Shown: positions 7,545 through 16,885, counted from the stretch's first letter. The stretch: DNA of 64,000 nt from Conyzicola nivalis (GCF_014639655.1 NZ_BMGB01000002.1:310001-374000), one strand, 5' to 3'. Notes: generated by a model not told the origin, from the letters alone. Program-made: numbers and translations.

Positions 7545-9222
7545 TTGGTGCCATTTCCGGCTCGTCAGCGGGCTGGAGGGTGAGCGGGAAGTCTTCCAAG
7601 CTCCCGAGGTGGGTCCAGCGCGAGCCGAGCCCTGTTTCTCCGAGGGGTAGACGCAGCACACGACGGTCGGGCGTGAGTGCGAGAAGTTCCGACGGCTCGC
7701 CCTCATCCGGTTCGGAGAGAAAGACCAGATTGACCTGTTCGTCGCCAAGTGGAATCCACGCGGGCTCATAGCCGGTCGTGTCTCGCAGCGGAACGCGCAC
7801 CCCCTCGGCCCGCCCGTCTGTGGTCACGCCCACGACCCACGCCGAGCCGTCGTCGACGACCGCGACGGCGAGCGGTCCCGTGAAGCGTCCACCGAGGTCA
7901 AGGGTGGTCTCCCGGGACTGGGTGTCCGTGGTGTCGAAACAGATGAGCCTCGCGTCTCCCTCCGCGTCGGGAGTCGCAATAACGGCCATTCCCGAAGCGG
8001 TCACCGCCACTCTCAAGTCGCTACCGAGCCCAGCCGCCAGGATGTTCTGTGTGCCGTCGGTAGTGAGATCTGGTGCCTGATAGATGGTCTCCGCGAGAAC
8101 CCCTCCGGAGAGCGTCAGTACGATGAAGCGGTCGTCGGGAACCGGGATGACCGCGGCGGCATCTGCGCTGATGCCGACGAATTCGTCCCACCCGCGATCG
8201 CGTCGACGGGGTCGGGCCGGCCGGGTGTACAGCGTGCCGACAGCCGACAGGGCGAACGCCGTTTTGCCTCCGCCGGCCGTTGCGAGCGCGGCGCTGACGC
8301 GACCGGGAAGAAGCGCGGCCTTCTTCCTTTCGGCACCGAGGAGGACGGGCCGTAGTGCGGGCGGGTTCGTGACGTTCACCGTCAGCCAGCCGGTCGTTTC
8401 GTAGTGGACCGAATGGGCCCCGGAATCCATGTGAACCGGTAGCCGGTATTCGCCGTTCGCCGTCGGGAGCGTGTGGGTCTGCATCGCGTCAGCGAAGGCT
8501 TCATCACCGTTCTCGTACGGGTCAGGTTCAGCAGGCAGGTAGATCGGTGCCTCGAGTTCTGCAAAGAACGGATCCCAAATGTCTGAGTCTTGCTCCCTGC
8601 CCGCCACGTAGGTGCTGAGGTAGTCGCCCGCATGGGGGAGGGCGATGGCGGGATTCTTGCCGAACGGAAGGTCCACAAGTTCTCCCGCGCTGATACTTCG
8701 ATGCATTGTCCGCTGCGGACCCCGGTCGTCGTCCGCCGTGTAGAGAGCGTAGAGAAAGTCGAACTCGCCTGAGGCGCCGAGCCCGCCGTCCCCGTCGTTC
8801 CACATCCGGATGTCGCGGACGGTCATCGTCGCGTGACGTACACCCGTGCGGAAGCGACCCGTCACGATCAACGGCGAAGGGGTATCGCCGCCGGCAACGG
8901 TGAGCCGGTACATGCATTCGGTGGCCTGGGGGAGTTTTGCGATACGTGCGTGATGCTCGCTCATGGGCTGGCCGAGGAGAAAATCCCACCCGAAGTTGAG
9001 GAAGTTCTTCTTATCGAAGTTGAGGGTCCCGTCGCCGAACTGCGAGAACCGGAAGATCTCGACGATAGGGCTCGTGGGGAGATTCGTATTGAAATCGATC
9101 CGCACTGCGTTCGGTTCCGGGGTGATAACCAAGTCGGTGACGCGTTGCACAACCTTCAACAGGTCGAGGTAACGCACGAGAGGTGCCATTTGCTCTATGG
9201 CGCTTGCAGACAGGTCGACCAT
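7519..9222 (-). CDS. Large hypothetical protein, possible beta-propeller
   Basis: 567 residues from the ATG at 9222, chosen because a GAGGAGAG ribosome binding site lies just upstream; the frame is open another 49 codons without conserved features. No signal peptide or membrane segment. The first half contains DFNTNLPTSPIVEIFRFSQ and LTVAGGDTPSPLIVTGRF. The second half has repeating strand patterns such as AAAVIPVPDDRFIVLTLSG, LRVAVTASGMAVIATPD and PLAVAVVDDGSAWVVGVT, suggesting propeller blades. I do not recognise a family and assign no function. Confidence 0.7.
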   Translation of the reverse strand: MVDLSASAIEQMAPLVRYLDLLKVVQRVTDLVITPEPNAVRIDFNTNLPTSPIVEIFRFSQFGDGTLNFDKKNFLNFGWDFLLGQPMSEHHARIAKLPQATECMYRLTVAGGDTPSPLIVTGRFRTGVRHATMTVRDIRMWNDGDGGLGASGEFDFLYALYTADDDRGPQRTMHRSISAGELVDLPFGKNPAIALPHAGDYLSTYVAGREQDSDIWDPFFAELEAPIYLPAEPDPYENGDEAFADAMQTHTLPTANGEYRLPVHMDSGAHSVHYETTGWLTVNVTNPPALRPVLLGAERKKAALLPGRVSAALATAGGGKTAFALSAVGTLYTRPARPRRRDRGWDEFVGISADAAAVIPVPDDRFIVLTLSGGVLAETIYQAPDLTTDGTQNILAAGLGSDLRVAVTASGMAVIATPDAEGDARLICFDTTDTQSRETTLDLGGRFTGPLAVAVVDDGSAWVVGVTTDGRAEGVRVPLRDTTGYEPAWIPLGDEQVNLVFLSEPDEGEPSELLALTPDRRVLRLPLGETGLGSRWTHLGSLEDFPLTLQPADEPEMAPTTVDRAAS

Positions 9223-9372
9223 TTCAGCTCTCCTCTTCGGGCGGCGAGAGTTCAATCGGAGACCCTCTTTAGCGGTGGATTTGAACGCATCTTGCTCCGA
9301 TGCCGAGCACGCTACAAGCGGGTCGACTGACTTGGGCGTCGATTCACCCGAACCGGAGTAGGTGCTCACTGT

Positions 9373-10155
9373 GTGAGACCGTTAGCCGTGACATCCGAAT
9401 CGCCGAAACCACGCCCCCGGGCGGACCGACGCGCGTTTGTCGCTGCCGCGCTCGCGACCGTCCTCGTCCTGGCCACCTGCGCGGCTCTGATCGCATCGGG
9501 CGTCCTCTGGCCGAACCGCCTCTTCGCGAGCGGCCACCCCACGCGTGGCGTCGACGTCTCGTCGTACCAGGGCACGATCGACTGGCCTGTGCTCGCCTCC
9601 GAAGATATCGACTTCGCCATCATCAAAGCCACCGAGGGTTCCGGTGCGCGCGACTCCCGGTTCGACGAGAACTGGTCGGGGGCGGGCGAGACCGATTTGC
9701 TCGTGGGCGGCTACCACTTCATGAGTTTCGACAGCGCCGGCGCAACCCAGGCGCAGAACGTCATCGACACGGTTCCGGATGCCCCGGGCTCGCTCCCCGT
9801 GACGGTGGACGTGGAATTCTATGGTGACTATTTCGAGCATCCGCCCACACGAGGCCGGGTGCGCGGCATCCTCGACCCGCTTCTCGCCGGGCTCGAGGAT
9901 CATTACGGCTCGCCGCCGATCATCTACGCGACGCCGGAGGCCTACGACCGTTACATCCGAGATGCTTATCCAGACAACCCGATCTGGATCCGGTCCGTCG
10001 CGGTGCCGCCCCGGCTGTCCGACGACCGCGGCTGGACGTTTTGGCAGTATTCCCACCGCGACCGCCTGCGCGGCTACGACGGCGAAGAGGCGTTCATCGA
10101 CATGAACGTCTTCACCGGTTCCCTCGACGAACTCACCGCGCTCGCAATAGGGTGA
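9373..10155 (+). CDS. GH25 family lysozyme (secreted or membrane-anchored)
   Basis: 260 residues. A basic N-terminus precedes a hydrophobic segment at about residues 23-43 (AAALATVLVLATCAALIA), a signal anchor or signal peptide. The GH25 barrel starts at RGVDVSSYQGTIDW, with DFAIIKATEG and LLVGGYHF, and the catalytic D-x-E as TVDVEFYGDY. C-terminal FWQYSHRD and DMNVFTG complete the fold. It cleaves peptidoglycan (N-acetylmuramidase) outside the membrane. The start could be GTG 9373 or GTG 9388. It stands alone, divergent from the unrecognised 567-residue protein. Confidence 0.88.
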   Translation: MRPLAVTSESPKPRPRADRRAFVAAALATVLVLATCAALIASGVLWPNRLFASGHPTRGVDVSSYQGTIDWPVLASEDIDFAIIKATEGSGARDSRFDENWSGAGETDLLVGGYHFMSFDSAGATQAQNVIDTVPDAPGSLPVTVDVEFYGDYFEHPPTRGRVRGILDPLLAGLEDHYGSPPIIYATPEAYDRYIRDAYPDNPIWIRSVAVPPRLSDDRGWTFWQYSHRDRLRGYDGEEAFIDMNVFTGSLDELTALAIG

Positions 10156-10179
10156 TCGCCAACGACCTCAGGAGCCGAC

Positions 10180-10839
10180 ATGTCCCTCGTGCGCGTGCAC
10201 AACTTCTCGATCTCCCTCGACGGCTTCGGCACGGGTGAAGGCCAGCAGCTCGACGCGCCGTTCGGGCACGCCGGCATGCGGCTGATGGAATGGGCGTTCG
10301 AAACACGCACCTTCCGGGAGATGGGCATCCACGGGGAGTCGGCTGGATCGCTGGGCGTCGACGAGGCGTTCGCCAGCGGGTGGGGCCACCGGATCGGCGC
10401 CGAGGTCATGGGGCGCAACAAGTTCGGCCCGCAGCGCGGCCCCTGGGAGGACGAGGAGTGGAAGGGGTGGTGGGGTGACGACCCGGTCTTCCATACCCCG
10501 GTCGTCGTTCTGACCCACCATCCCCGGCCGGTTCTCGAGATGGAAGGCGGAACCACCTTCCACTTCGTCGACGCCGACCCTGCGTCCGCGCTCGAGCAGG
10601 CACGCGCGCTCGCCGGCGACCTCGACGTGCGCATCGGCGGCGGAGTCAGCACGGTTCGGCAGTTCCTCGCGGCCGACCTCGTCGACCACATGCACCTCGT
10701 CGTCGTGCCGATCGTCCTGGGCCGGGGCGAGCGCCTCTGGGACGGTCTCGAAGGCCTCGAGACGCGTTTCGACATCGAGGCGACCCCGTCGCCCTCCGGG
10801 GCCGTGCATCTGATATTCACGCGTCGCCGGGAGCGGTAG
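10180..10839 (+). CDS. Dihydrofolate reductase family protein (RibD C-terminal domain)
   Basis: 219 residues. VHNFSISLDGFGTG at the start, EVMGRNKFGP in the middle, and VRIGGGVSTVRQFLAADLVDHMHLVVVPIVLGRGERLW at the end match RibD_C-type reductases (NADPH-dependent, DHFR fold). The true substrate in this subgroup is generally unknown. It is followed after three bases by a VOC protein gene, forming a two-gene operon. An ATG at 10180 fits the family N-terminus. Confidence 0.85.
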   Translation: MSLVRVHNFSISLDGFGTGEGQQLDAPFGHAGMRLMEWAFETRTFREMGIHGESAGSLGVDEAFASGWGHRIGAEVMGRNKFGPQRGPWEDEEWKGWWGDDPVFHTPVVVLTHHPRPVLEMEGGTTFHFVDADPASALEQARALAGDLDVRIGGGVSTVRQFLAADLVDHMHLVVVPIVLGRGERLWDGLEGLETRFDIEATPSPSGAVHLIFTRRRER

Positions 10840-10842
10840 CCC

Positions 10843-11280
10843 ATGCCGATCATGCGTTTCGACCACGTCGGCGTCACCGTAGAGAACCTCGACCGGGCGG
10901 TCGACTTCTTCGTCGGGCTCGGTCTCGTGATCGAGGGGCGGCAGTTCGTGGAGGGCGACTTCATCGACACCGTCATCGCGATACCCGATTCCCGCACCGA
11001 GATCGTCATGGTGAGGACGCCCGGCGGAGACACGAGCGTCGAACTCTCCAGCTTCGTGCGACCCGACCCCGAACCGGGATCGCCCGACGCGATGGCCAAC
11101 GAGCTCGGGCTGCGCAGTCTGTCTTTCGAAGTCGACGATCTGCAGGGCATGGTCGACCTGCTGGCCGCCGACGGCTACGGGCTGGTCGGCGGCATCGGCC
11201 AATACGAAAACGTCTGGCGCATGGCCTATGTGCGTGGTCCGGAGGGAATCATCGTGGCCCTGGCCGAACGGATCGGCTGA
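10843..11280 (+). CDS. VOC family protein (glyoxalase/bleomycin resistance fold)
   Basis: 145 residues with MRFDHVGVTVENLDRAVDFF at the start and two beta-alpha-beta-beta-beta modules. The candidate metal ligands include the His in FDHVGV and the Glu in SVELSSF. The C-terminal WRMAYVRGPEGIIVALAE is the usual end of VOC dioxygenase or lyase-like proteins. It probably binds a small molecule or a metal ion. Translation is likely coupled to the DHFR-like gene three bases upstream. Confidence 0.85.
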   Translation: MPIMRFDHVGVTVENLDRAVDFFVGLGLVIEGRQFVEGDFIDTVIAIPDSRTEIVMVRTPGGDTSVELSSFVRPDPEPGSPDAMANELGLRSLSFEVDDLQGMVDLLAADGYGLVGGIGQYENVWRMAYVRGPEGIIVALAERIG

Positions 11281-11285
11281 CGCGT

Positions 11286-11963
11286 TCAGCTGTTCGCGAT
11301 CAGACCCTGGATGACCTGGATCGCCACGGCGATGAGGAACGCGTTGTAGAAGAAGCTTGTGACGCTGTGGATCAGGATCACCCGCCGCACCTTCCTCGAC
11401 GCGATCGTGGCTCCCGAGATGGCGAACGAGGTGCCGACGGTGAACGACAGGTACAGGAAGTCGCCGAGGGTGGGATCGGCGTCGATGCCTGGAAAGCTGA
11501 TCATCGACGCGTCGGTCAGCCGCTCGTAGACGCTCTCGTAGATCTCGGCGAATCCCGCCTGCAGCAGCAGCCAGGCCACGACAACGCCGATGGAACCGAG
11601 GAGCCCGACGAGAAGGGCATCGGATGTCCCGGTCCCGTTCGCTCCCTCGGTGGTGAGCAGCCTCACGGCTGAGGCAACGCCCGCGACGCTCGCGACGATG
11701 GGGAGGACCCAGGACAAATATTCCAGCACCTTGCGGGGGAGCGGCCTGCTGGTACTCGGGGCGTTGCGGGTCGACCTGTTGCGGAACGTCGTGAACAGCA
11801 GGATGAGATAGACGACCGCGACGACCTCCCAGGCGACCAGCACGGGGACGAACGGCACGAAGATGTAGACGATCGCCAGGTTTGAGATGACCGTGGCGAG
11901 GACGATGCTGATCAGGTCGTCCGATTTTCTCGGCGGTCGGGGCACGGGCTCGGCAGACGTCAT
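11286..11963 (-). CDS. DUF1345 domain membrane protein
   Basis: 225 residues with about five hydrophobic segments: roughly 17-37, 42-60, 85-105, 120-140 and 195-220. The DPTLGDFLYLSFTVGTSFAISG segment is the signature of DUF1345 and resembles a potassium-channel pore helix region. The function of the family is unknown. It stands alone, converging with the VOC gene. The ATG at 11963 is followed by a short basic cytosolic N-terminus. Confidence 0.82.
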   Translation of the reverse strand: MTSAEPVPRPPRKSDDLISIVLATVISNLAIVYIFVPFVPVLVAWEVVAVVYLILLFTTFRNRSTRNAPSTSRPLPRKVLEYLSWVLPIVASVAGVASAVRLLTTEGANGTGTSDALLVGLLGSIGVVVAWLLLQAGFAEIYESVYERLTDASMISFPGIDADPTLGDFLYLSFTVGTSFAISGATIASRKVRRVILIHSVTSFFYNAFLIAVAIQVIQGLIANS

Positions 11964-11996
11964 CTCGACCTTCCCTCCCTCTCGGCAGCAGCCAGC

Positions 11997-12539
11997 CTAG
12001 CTCTGCGGCTGCACCTGAGCGCCGGAGAGACGTTCACGCAGTTCTTCGAGGTGGGTGGGCAGGGCCGCCAGTTCCCGGTCGCCCTGCGGACTGGTCACGG
12101 TGACGATGTGCAGCTGCGGGTTGATCGTGAGCACCTGCTTCCACGACGGTCGCACGCCGGTGTCGTCGCCCAGATCGTCGACGTCGAACTCGACGGGCGC
12201 ACCACGCGGGATGCGCACCTGCCAGCGATACCGCTGGAAACTCAGGTGACCCGGCGTGACGGTGAAACTGCCGTGCTGCCACGGGCCGCCCGGTTCTCGC
12301 ATCGCGGCCTCGATCCGTTCGCCGACGATCCGGCGGCCAAGGGCCAGCCCCAGCGCTAGGCCGCCAATAGCGACAACCAGCGCAAAGCCGATGACGATCG
12401 CGACGACGGCGGGAGGCAGGTCGGGGCCACGGCCGAGCAGGCTGGGGAGAAGAACTACGAGTAGGCCGAGCAGCAGCCCGACGAAGAGGCCACCGATACG
12501 GAACGTCTGCTCGCGCAGTGGGGTTTTTCGGCGTGGCAT
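11997..12539 (-). CDS. Membrane protein with two N-terminal TM segments, unknown
   Basis: 180 residues from an ATG at 12539, which has a GAGGAG site just upstream. Two hydrophobic helices (about residues 14-35 and 42-65) are followed by a cytosolic domain with GSFTVTPGHLSFQRYRW and a strand-rich tail ending in HLEELRERL. The arrangement is loosely reminiscent of DUF2550-type actinobacterial proteins, but I am not confident of that. It lies downstream of the antitoxin-like small gene on the same strand. Confidence 0.6.
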   Translation of the reverse strand: MPRRKTPLREQTFRIGGLFVGLLLGLLVVLLPSLLGRGPDLPPAVVAIVIGFALVVAIGGLALGLALGRRIVGERIEAAMREPGGPWQHGSFTVTPGHLSFQRYRWQVRIPRGAPVEFDVDDLGDDTGVRPSWKQVLTINPQLHIVTVTSPQGDRELAALPTHLEELRERLSGAQVQPQS

Positions 12540-12644
12540 CTCAGGGGCTCCTCGGCTAGGCGTCAATCGACGAATGCTCAATCGACTAGCCAGAAGCTAC
12601 CAGACGGAATCGACGACTGAACCGAGTCGCGCTCGTTGACGCCC

Positions 12645-12830
12645 TTACTGGTCGCCGACCTTCTTGTCGGCGGCGTCGCTCGCGCCGTCGATCTTCTCGT
12701 CGAACTTGCCGCCGCTCGCCGAGCTCGCCGCGTCGCCCGCCTTGTCGAGTCCGGCGTCCGTCGCCTGCTCGCCCTTGTCACTGTTTGCAAAATCCTTGGC
12801 CTTGTCGCCAAGTCCACTCAGGTCAGCCAT
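12645..12830 (-). CDS. MT0933-like (Rv0909 family) antitoxin protein
   Basis: 61 residues, starting MADLSGLGDKAKDF, then ANSDKGEQATDAGLDKAGD and ending in DAADKKVGDQ. This amphipathic, Ala/Asp/Lys-rich pattern is that of the MT0933-like antitoxin family (Rv0909 in M. tuberculosis). An AGGGAG site lies upstream of the ATG at 12830. No candidate toxin gene is adjacent, so a toxin-antitoxin role is doubtful here; such orphan copies are common in Microbacteriaceae and may be general stress proteins. Confidence 0.75.
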   Translation of the reverse strand: MADLSGLGDKAKDFANSDKGEQATDAGLDKAGDAASSASGGKFDEKIDGASDAADKKVGDQ

Positions 12831-13019
12831 GAGAAATCTCCCTTGAAATCGATGCGGCTTGCCGGCGGCGAGCCCTAGGCCCAGTATGCGCAGCGGGTCG
12901 GAAGGCTTCGCGGGGTTGCAATCGCCGCGACGCGCGCGACCGATCAGGGCCGCAACCCCTTGGAGCGGGCCGTTTCGCGGGCGTACCCTCGACCCGTCCC
13001 CGACGATGTGGAGTCTCCC

Positions 13020-14810
13020 ATGGTGTTTCGACGTGCCGGCGTTGCCCTGATGATGGCCGTGTTGCTGTCCGTTCCCGTCGCAGCATCGGCCGCGACGCCG
13101 CAACCGAGGCCGGCACCAAACCCCCAACCGGCCACCGAGTACAGCAACCCGCTGCGCCTCGCGATCGACGGGCGAGAAGCCGCGAGCTGCGCCGACCCCG
13201 ACGTCATCCGCGGTCAGGAGAAGGGCGACACCTCCTGGTATCTCTACTGCACGTCCGACGCCCTGTTCGAAGACGAGCGTGACGCGGCCGGCGGCCTCGT
13301 GATCCACAACGTGCCGATGTTCCGCTCCGAAGACCTCGTGACCTGGAGCTATGTCGGCGACGCCTTCCCGACCAAGCCGTCGTGGGTCGCCCCGACCGGC
13401 GGCGTGTGGGCGCCCGAGATCTCCTACCGCGACGGCCGGTACCTGCTCTACTACGGCGCATCCGAGACCACGTTGCCGGGCGGCTCGTCGGCGATCGGGG
13501 TGGCGACGAGCGACAGCCCGACCGGTCCGTGGACCGACACGGGCGTGCCGGTCGTGAACCCAGACCCCGCCGGCCGCTGGCAGTTCGACCCCGAGGTGCT
13601 CACGACGAAGGACGCCACCTACCTCTACTTCGGCAGCTACTTCGGCGGCATCTTCGCGCGCGAACTCGCGACCGACGGATTGACGACGGATGCAGCATCC
13701 GAAACCCGCATCACGGTCGACAACCGCTATGAGGGTGCCGTCGTTCTACGCCACGGCGGGTGGTACTACCTGCTCGCGTCGGCGACCAACTGCTGCAACG
13801 GTCCGCTGACCGGGTACGCGGTGTTCGCCGCGCGGTCGAAGAGCCCGCTCGGTCCGTTCGTCGACCGCGACGGCGTGTCCGTGCTCGACGGAAGGGTGGG
13901 CGGCACCCCGGTGCTCACCCAGAACGGCAACCGCTGGGTCGGCACCGGACACAACACGGTCTTCACCGACTTCGACGGCCAGGACTGGACCATCTACCAC
14001 GCCGTCGACCAGGGCGACCCGTACTACGCGGGCGACGTCGGCTACACAAAGCGCCCGGCGCTGCTCGACCCGCTCGACTGGCGTCAGGGCTGGCCGGTGG
14101 TGCGCGGCGGGGCCGGTCCTTCCGACGAGACGATGCCCGCGCCCGCCGCCCAGCCCGGAGACAACACGTCCTACCGCCCGCGGTTCGTGCGCGACCCGCG
14201 CCCGGGCAAGACCTACGAGCGGCTCAGCGACAGCTTCGACGAGCCCCTGCTGACCAACTGGACGTGGACCCGGCCCGAGTCGGCGGTGTTCGAGCTGCGC
14301 GACGGCCAGTTGCGCTGGCAGACCCAGGCGGCCGACCTGCATCCGCCGGCCGAACCGCTCGCCTCGATCCTGAGCGAGCCGGCGCCCGCGGGCGACTACG
14401 TTGTCGAGACGAAGGTCTCGGTGACGACGCCGGCCGAGGGCTGCTGCCAGAACTACGTTCAGGGCGGGCTGCTCATCTACGCCGACGACGGCAACTACGT
14501 GAAACTCACGTCGGCCTCGATCTGGAACACCCGGCAGACCGAGTTCGGCAAGCAGGTGTCGCCCGTTCCCGAGGGCTACCCGAACTACGGCAACACCGTC
14601 GTCGGACCGGTCGGCGAGGCGGCGTACCTACGCATCGTGCATCGCGGCGGCCTTTACACCGCGTACACGAGCGTCGACGGACGCGACTGGGTGCGCGGCG
14701 GCACGTGGGCCCACGACCTCGCGTCGCCCCGCATCGGTCTCGTGTCGATGGGCGGCGCGGGCTTCGAGAGCCGCTTCGACTACGTGCGGGTGAGCGCGCT
14801 GCGCGACTGA
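13020..14810 (+). CDS. Secreted glycoside hydrolase family 43 protein (arabinanase/xylosidase type)
   Basis: 596 residues from the ATG at 13020 with a GGAG site upstream. Signal peptide at residues 1-25 (LMMAVLLSVPVAASA). The five-bladed propeller supplies the catalytic residues: Asp in CADPDVI, Asp/Glu in WAPEIS, and Glu in NRYEGAVV as proton donor. A C-terminal domain of about 200 residues (from FDEPLLTNWTW) has the pattern of a concanavalin-like DUF1349/GH43 C domain (GGLLIYADDGNYVKL). It acts outside the cell on arabinan or arabinoxylan side chains, consistent with the rhamnogalacturonan lyase further along. Confidence 0.9.
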   Translation: MVFRRAGVALMMAVLLSVPVAASAATPQPRPAPNPQPATEYSNPLRLAIDGREAASCADPDVIRGQEKGDTSWYLYCTSDALFEDERDAAGGLVIHNVPMFRSEDLVTWSYVGDAFPTKPSWVAPTGGVWAPEISYRDGRYLLYYGASETTLPGGSSAIGVATSDSPTGPWTDTGVPVVNPDPAGRWQFDPEVLTTKDATYLYFGSYFGGIFARELATDGLTTDAASETRITVDNRYEGAVVLRHGGWYYLLASATNCCNGPLTGYAVFAARSKSPLGPFVDRDGVSVLDGRVGGTPVLTQNGNRWVGTGHNTVFTDFDGQDWTIYHAVDQGDPYYAGDVGYTKRPALLDPLDWRQGWPVVRGGAGPSDETMPAPAAQPGDNTSYRPRFVRDPRPGKTYERLSDSFDEPLLTNWTWTRPESAVFELRDGQLRWQTQAADLHPPAEPLASILSEPAPAGDYVVETKVSVTTPAEGCCQNYVQGGLLIYADDGNYVKLTSASIWNTRQTEFGKQVSPVPEGYPNYGNTVVGPVGEAAYLRIVHRGGLYTAYTSVDGRDWVRGGTWAHDLASPRIGLVSMGGAGFESRFDYVRVSALRD

Positions 14811-14905
14811 CGTCGCACAGAGTTCCGGATGCTGCGCGCGCCGCTCTATGCTTGCGGCAGTTATCACTGCAGCCGTCTTACCGGCACCCGACGTTAGGAA
14901 CTGGG

Positions 14906-15082
14906 TTGAATGTCGCAGCGGTTCCCTGGTTTCAGGTAGCTCTTTTCGTGCTCACCCTCGCCGTCGTGATCGTCGGCGTAGCGGCCTTCTCTTGGCCAAC
15001 GTGGCTCATAGCTCTCCCGATCGTGTGGGGGCCGAGCATTGGCATGTCGTACCGGGAGCGAGTCGGGCGCAGCGAAGAGTGA
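14906..15082 (+). CDS. Small membrane protein, 58 aa
   Basis: A TTG start at 14906 is preceded by TTAGGAACTGGG, giving a plausible AGGAA site. The product has two hydrophobic segments (about residues 8-28 and 31-47) with a WPTWLIALPIVWGPSIG motif and a charged tail. It lies in the 291-base gap between the GH43 gene and the convergent MBL hydrolase. No family is recognised. The evidence is the ribosome site plus the membrane-protein composition. Confidence 0.45.
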   Translation: MNVAAVPWFQVALFVLTLAVVIVGVAAFSWPTWLIALPIVWGPSIGMSYRERVGRSEE

Positions 15083-15101
15083 AGGTCGGCGAGGCCCAGC
15101 T

Positions 15102-15920
15102 TTACGCCGTGCCGCGGCCACGTTTTTCGGCGAACCGCTGCGCCTGCCACTCGTGCACGTCGGGCAGCCAGTCGAGCGGCGCCGCCGCGCCGACCCGGAC
15201 GTCGTCGACGACACCGGCGTCACGCAGCGCTTCCGCGTAGGCGCGGTCTTGTGCGATCCGCGCCGGCAGCTGCCCGGCTGCGCCCACCGAGCCGTGACCG
15301 GGGATGACGACATCGACCTCGCCGGCCAGGTCGTCGAACAACTGCAGCGCGGCTAGGTAGTCGCCGATTGGATCCGCCGCCTCCAGGTCGAGGAAAGGCA
15401 TCAGGATGTCGGAGAGCATGTCGCCCGCGACGAGGACCCGGCTCTGCTCGACCAGCAGCGCGGCGTGGCCGACGGCGTGCGCCCGGTGTTCGATGATCCG
15501 CACCCGCGGGCCGTCCCACGGGATCTCGGTGGCGCCGTCGGGTAGAGCGGTGATGTGGCCGAGCAGCTCCACGGGGATCGCCCCGACGTATTCGGGCGGC
15601 AGCACCTCGGCGACCTGGTCCTCCCAGTCGGGCTGCGCGAGCAGCTCGCGCATAAACGCCGCGTTACGTGCCGTGCCGTACCGGGGAACGTCACCGAAGT
15701 TCTGGTGCCAGAGCACGTGGTCCCAATCGGGGTGGGTCGAGAAGCCGGCCACGACCGGCCGCCCCAATGCGCGCAGGTCGTTCGCGAGATCGGCCATCTC
15801 GTCGCCCGTGATGCCGGGGTCGACGAGCAGCACGCCGTTTCGGCCCTGCACGACGGTGGAGTTGCTCTGGATGAACTCGCTCACGTGAACGAGCACACCC
15901 TCCGCGACTGTGATCAGCAT
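15102..15920 (-). CDS. MBL fold metallo-hydrolase
   Basis: 272 residues. NGVLLVDPGITGDEM starts the fold. The metal motif is THPDWDHVLWH, a variant of H-x-H-x-D-H in which the second His is replaced by Asp (HPDWDH). Further ligands are in HAVGHAALL, VLVAGDMLSD and VVIPGHGSVG. It is a soluble hydrolase of unknown substrate, similar in layout to SdsA/quinoprotein-relay or lactonase-like proteins. It lies downstream of the EamA transporter on the same strand, with a 39-base gap. Confidence 0.82.
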   Translation of the reverse strand: MLITVAEGVLVHVSEFIQSNSTVVQGRNGVLLVDPGITGDEMADLANDLRALGRPVVAGFSTHPDWDHVLWHQNFGDVPRYGTARNAAFMRELLAQPDWEDQVAEVLPPEYVGAIPVELLGHITALPDGATEIPWDGPRVRIIEHRAHAVGHAALLVEQSRVLVAGDMLSDILMPFLDLEAADPIGDYLAALQLFDDLAGEVDVVIPGHGSVGAAGQLPARIAQDRAYAEALRDAGVVDDVRVGAAAPLDWLPDVHEWQAQRFAEKRGRGTA

Positions 15921-15959
15921 TGATCGTCTCCTCTTCTTGTTGTCAGCCCGGTTTTGTTG

Positions 15960-16802
15960 TCAGCCCAGTGCCATCGCGGCGACCGCGAGGGTGCAGATTC
16001 CGATGCCGGCCCGTTGGGGGATGGCGACGCGCTCGCCGAGAAGGCCCGCCGCGAGCAGCACGGTGACGGCCGGGTAGAGCGAGGCGAGTACGCCGGCGAC
16101 GCCGAGGTTGGTGGATGCCGTGGCGACCATAAAGGCGAGGGTGCCGAGGGCGCCGAGAACTCCGGCAGCGCTGCCCCAGCCGAGCACGCCTCGCGACGGC
16201 CGCCAGACCTGCTTGAGGCCGGCGGCGGTGATGACCGCGAGGGCCGCACCGACGAGCTGGTTGACCGCGAGCGGCAGCAGACCGGCGCCATCGGAGATCT
16301 GCGCGAGTGCGATGAACAGCACGCCGAAGCCCGCTCCCGCGATGGCGCCGTCGACGAGGGCTCCGGGCGCATCCGTCGGTCGTCTGGTCGAGACGGGATC
16401 TCGCGCCACCAACCAGATGCCCGGAAGCGCGGCGAGCATGCCCACCCAGACCAGCCAGCCGGGGCGCTCGCCGAATGCCACGCCGGCCAGCACGGGCAGG
16501 GCCGCGGCGCCGACCGCCGAGATCGGGGCGACCAGTCCCATGCGGCCGCGGGCGAGACCGCGATACAGGAAGATGCTGCCGGTTGCCGAGCCGACTCCCG
16601 CGAGCAGGGCCCAGGCGAAGTCCAGCGCGACCGGATCGCCCGGCAGCATCAGCCCCGCGCCGAGCATCGCGACCGCGCCGGCGCTCTGCCCGACCAGCAC
16701 GACCTGCCAGAGCGAGTACCGCCTCGAACCGAGGCCGCCGATGAAGTCCGAGGCGCCGTAGGCCACGGCCGCCGCGAGCGCCAACACGATGCCGATGTTC
16801 AT
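15960..16802 (-). CDS. EamA/DMT superfamily transporter
   Basis: 280 residues with ten hydrophobic segments in two five-helix halves, the standard EamA layout. The N-terminus is GIVLALAAAVAYGASDFIGG and the second half includes GALGTLAFMVATAST and SLYPAVTVLLAAGLLGE, the family's most conserved stretch. It probably exports an amino acid, vitamin or metabolite across the cytoplasmic membrane. It is divergent from a MocR-type regulator, a common pairing in which the MocR protein controls the transporter. Confidence 0.88.
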   Translation of the reverse strand: MNIGIVLALAAAVAYGASDFIGGLGSRRYSLWQVVLVGQSAGAVAMLGAGLMLPGDPVALDFAWALLAGVGSATGSIFLYRGLARGRMGLVAPISAVGAAALPVLAGVAFGERPGWLVWVGMLAALPGIWLVARDPVSTRRPTDAPGALVDGAIAGAGFGVLFIALAQISDGAGLLPLAVNQLVGAALAVITAAGLKQVWRPSRGVLGWGSAAGVLGALGTLAFMVATASTNLGVAGVLASLYPAVTVLLAAGLLGERVAIPQRAGIGICTLAVAAMALG

Positions 16803-16838
16803 GGCATCGAGTCTCGCGCCGATGCGGTCTGCTGAGAA

Positions 16839-16883
16839 GGTCCACCGGGGTATCGGATCACTGGACCATTTGGTGAAATGGTC
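16839..16883. promoter_or_regulatory. Candidate MocR operator (inverted repeats)
   Basis: Between the divergent EamA transporter (start 16802) and MocR (start 16886) genes lies GACCATTT, spacer GGTG, AAATGGTC (16864-16883), a perfect 8-bp inverted repeat. A further GGTCCA at 16839-16844 is inverted relative to TGGACC at 16862-16867. The sites abut the MocR start codon, fitting autoregulation plus control of the transporter. Confidence 0.55.
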
Positions 16884-16885
16884 GC

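Noticed and set aside
12645..12830. Toxin-antitoxin system
   Set aside because: The small protein resembles MT0933-type antitoxins, but no toxin gene is adjacent.
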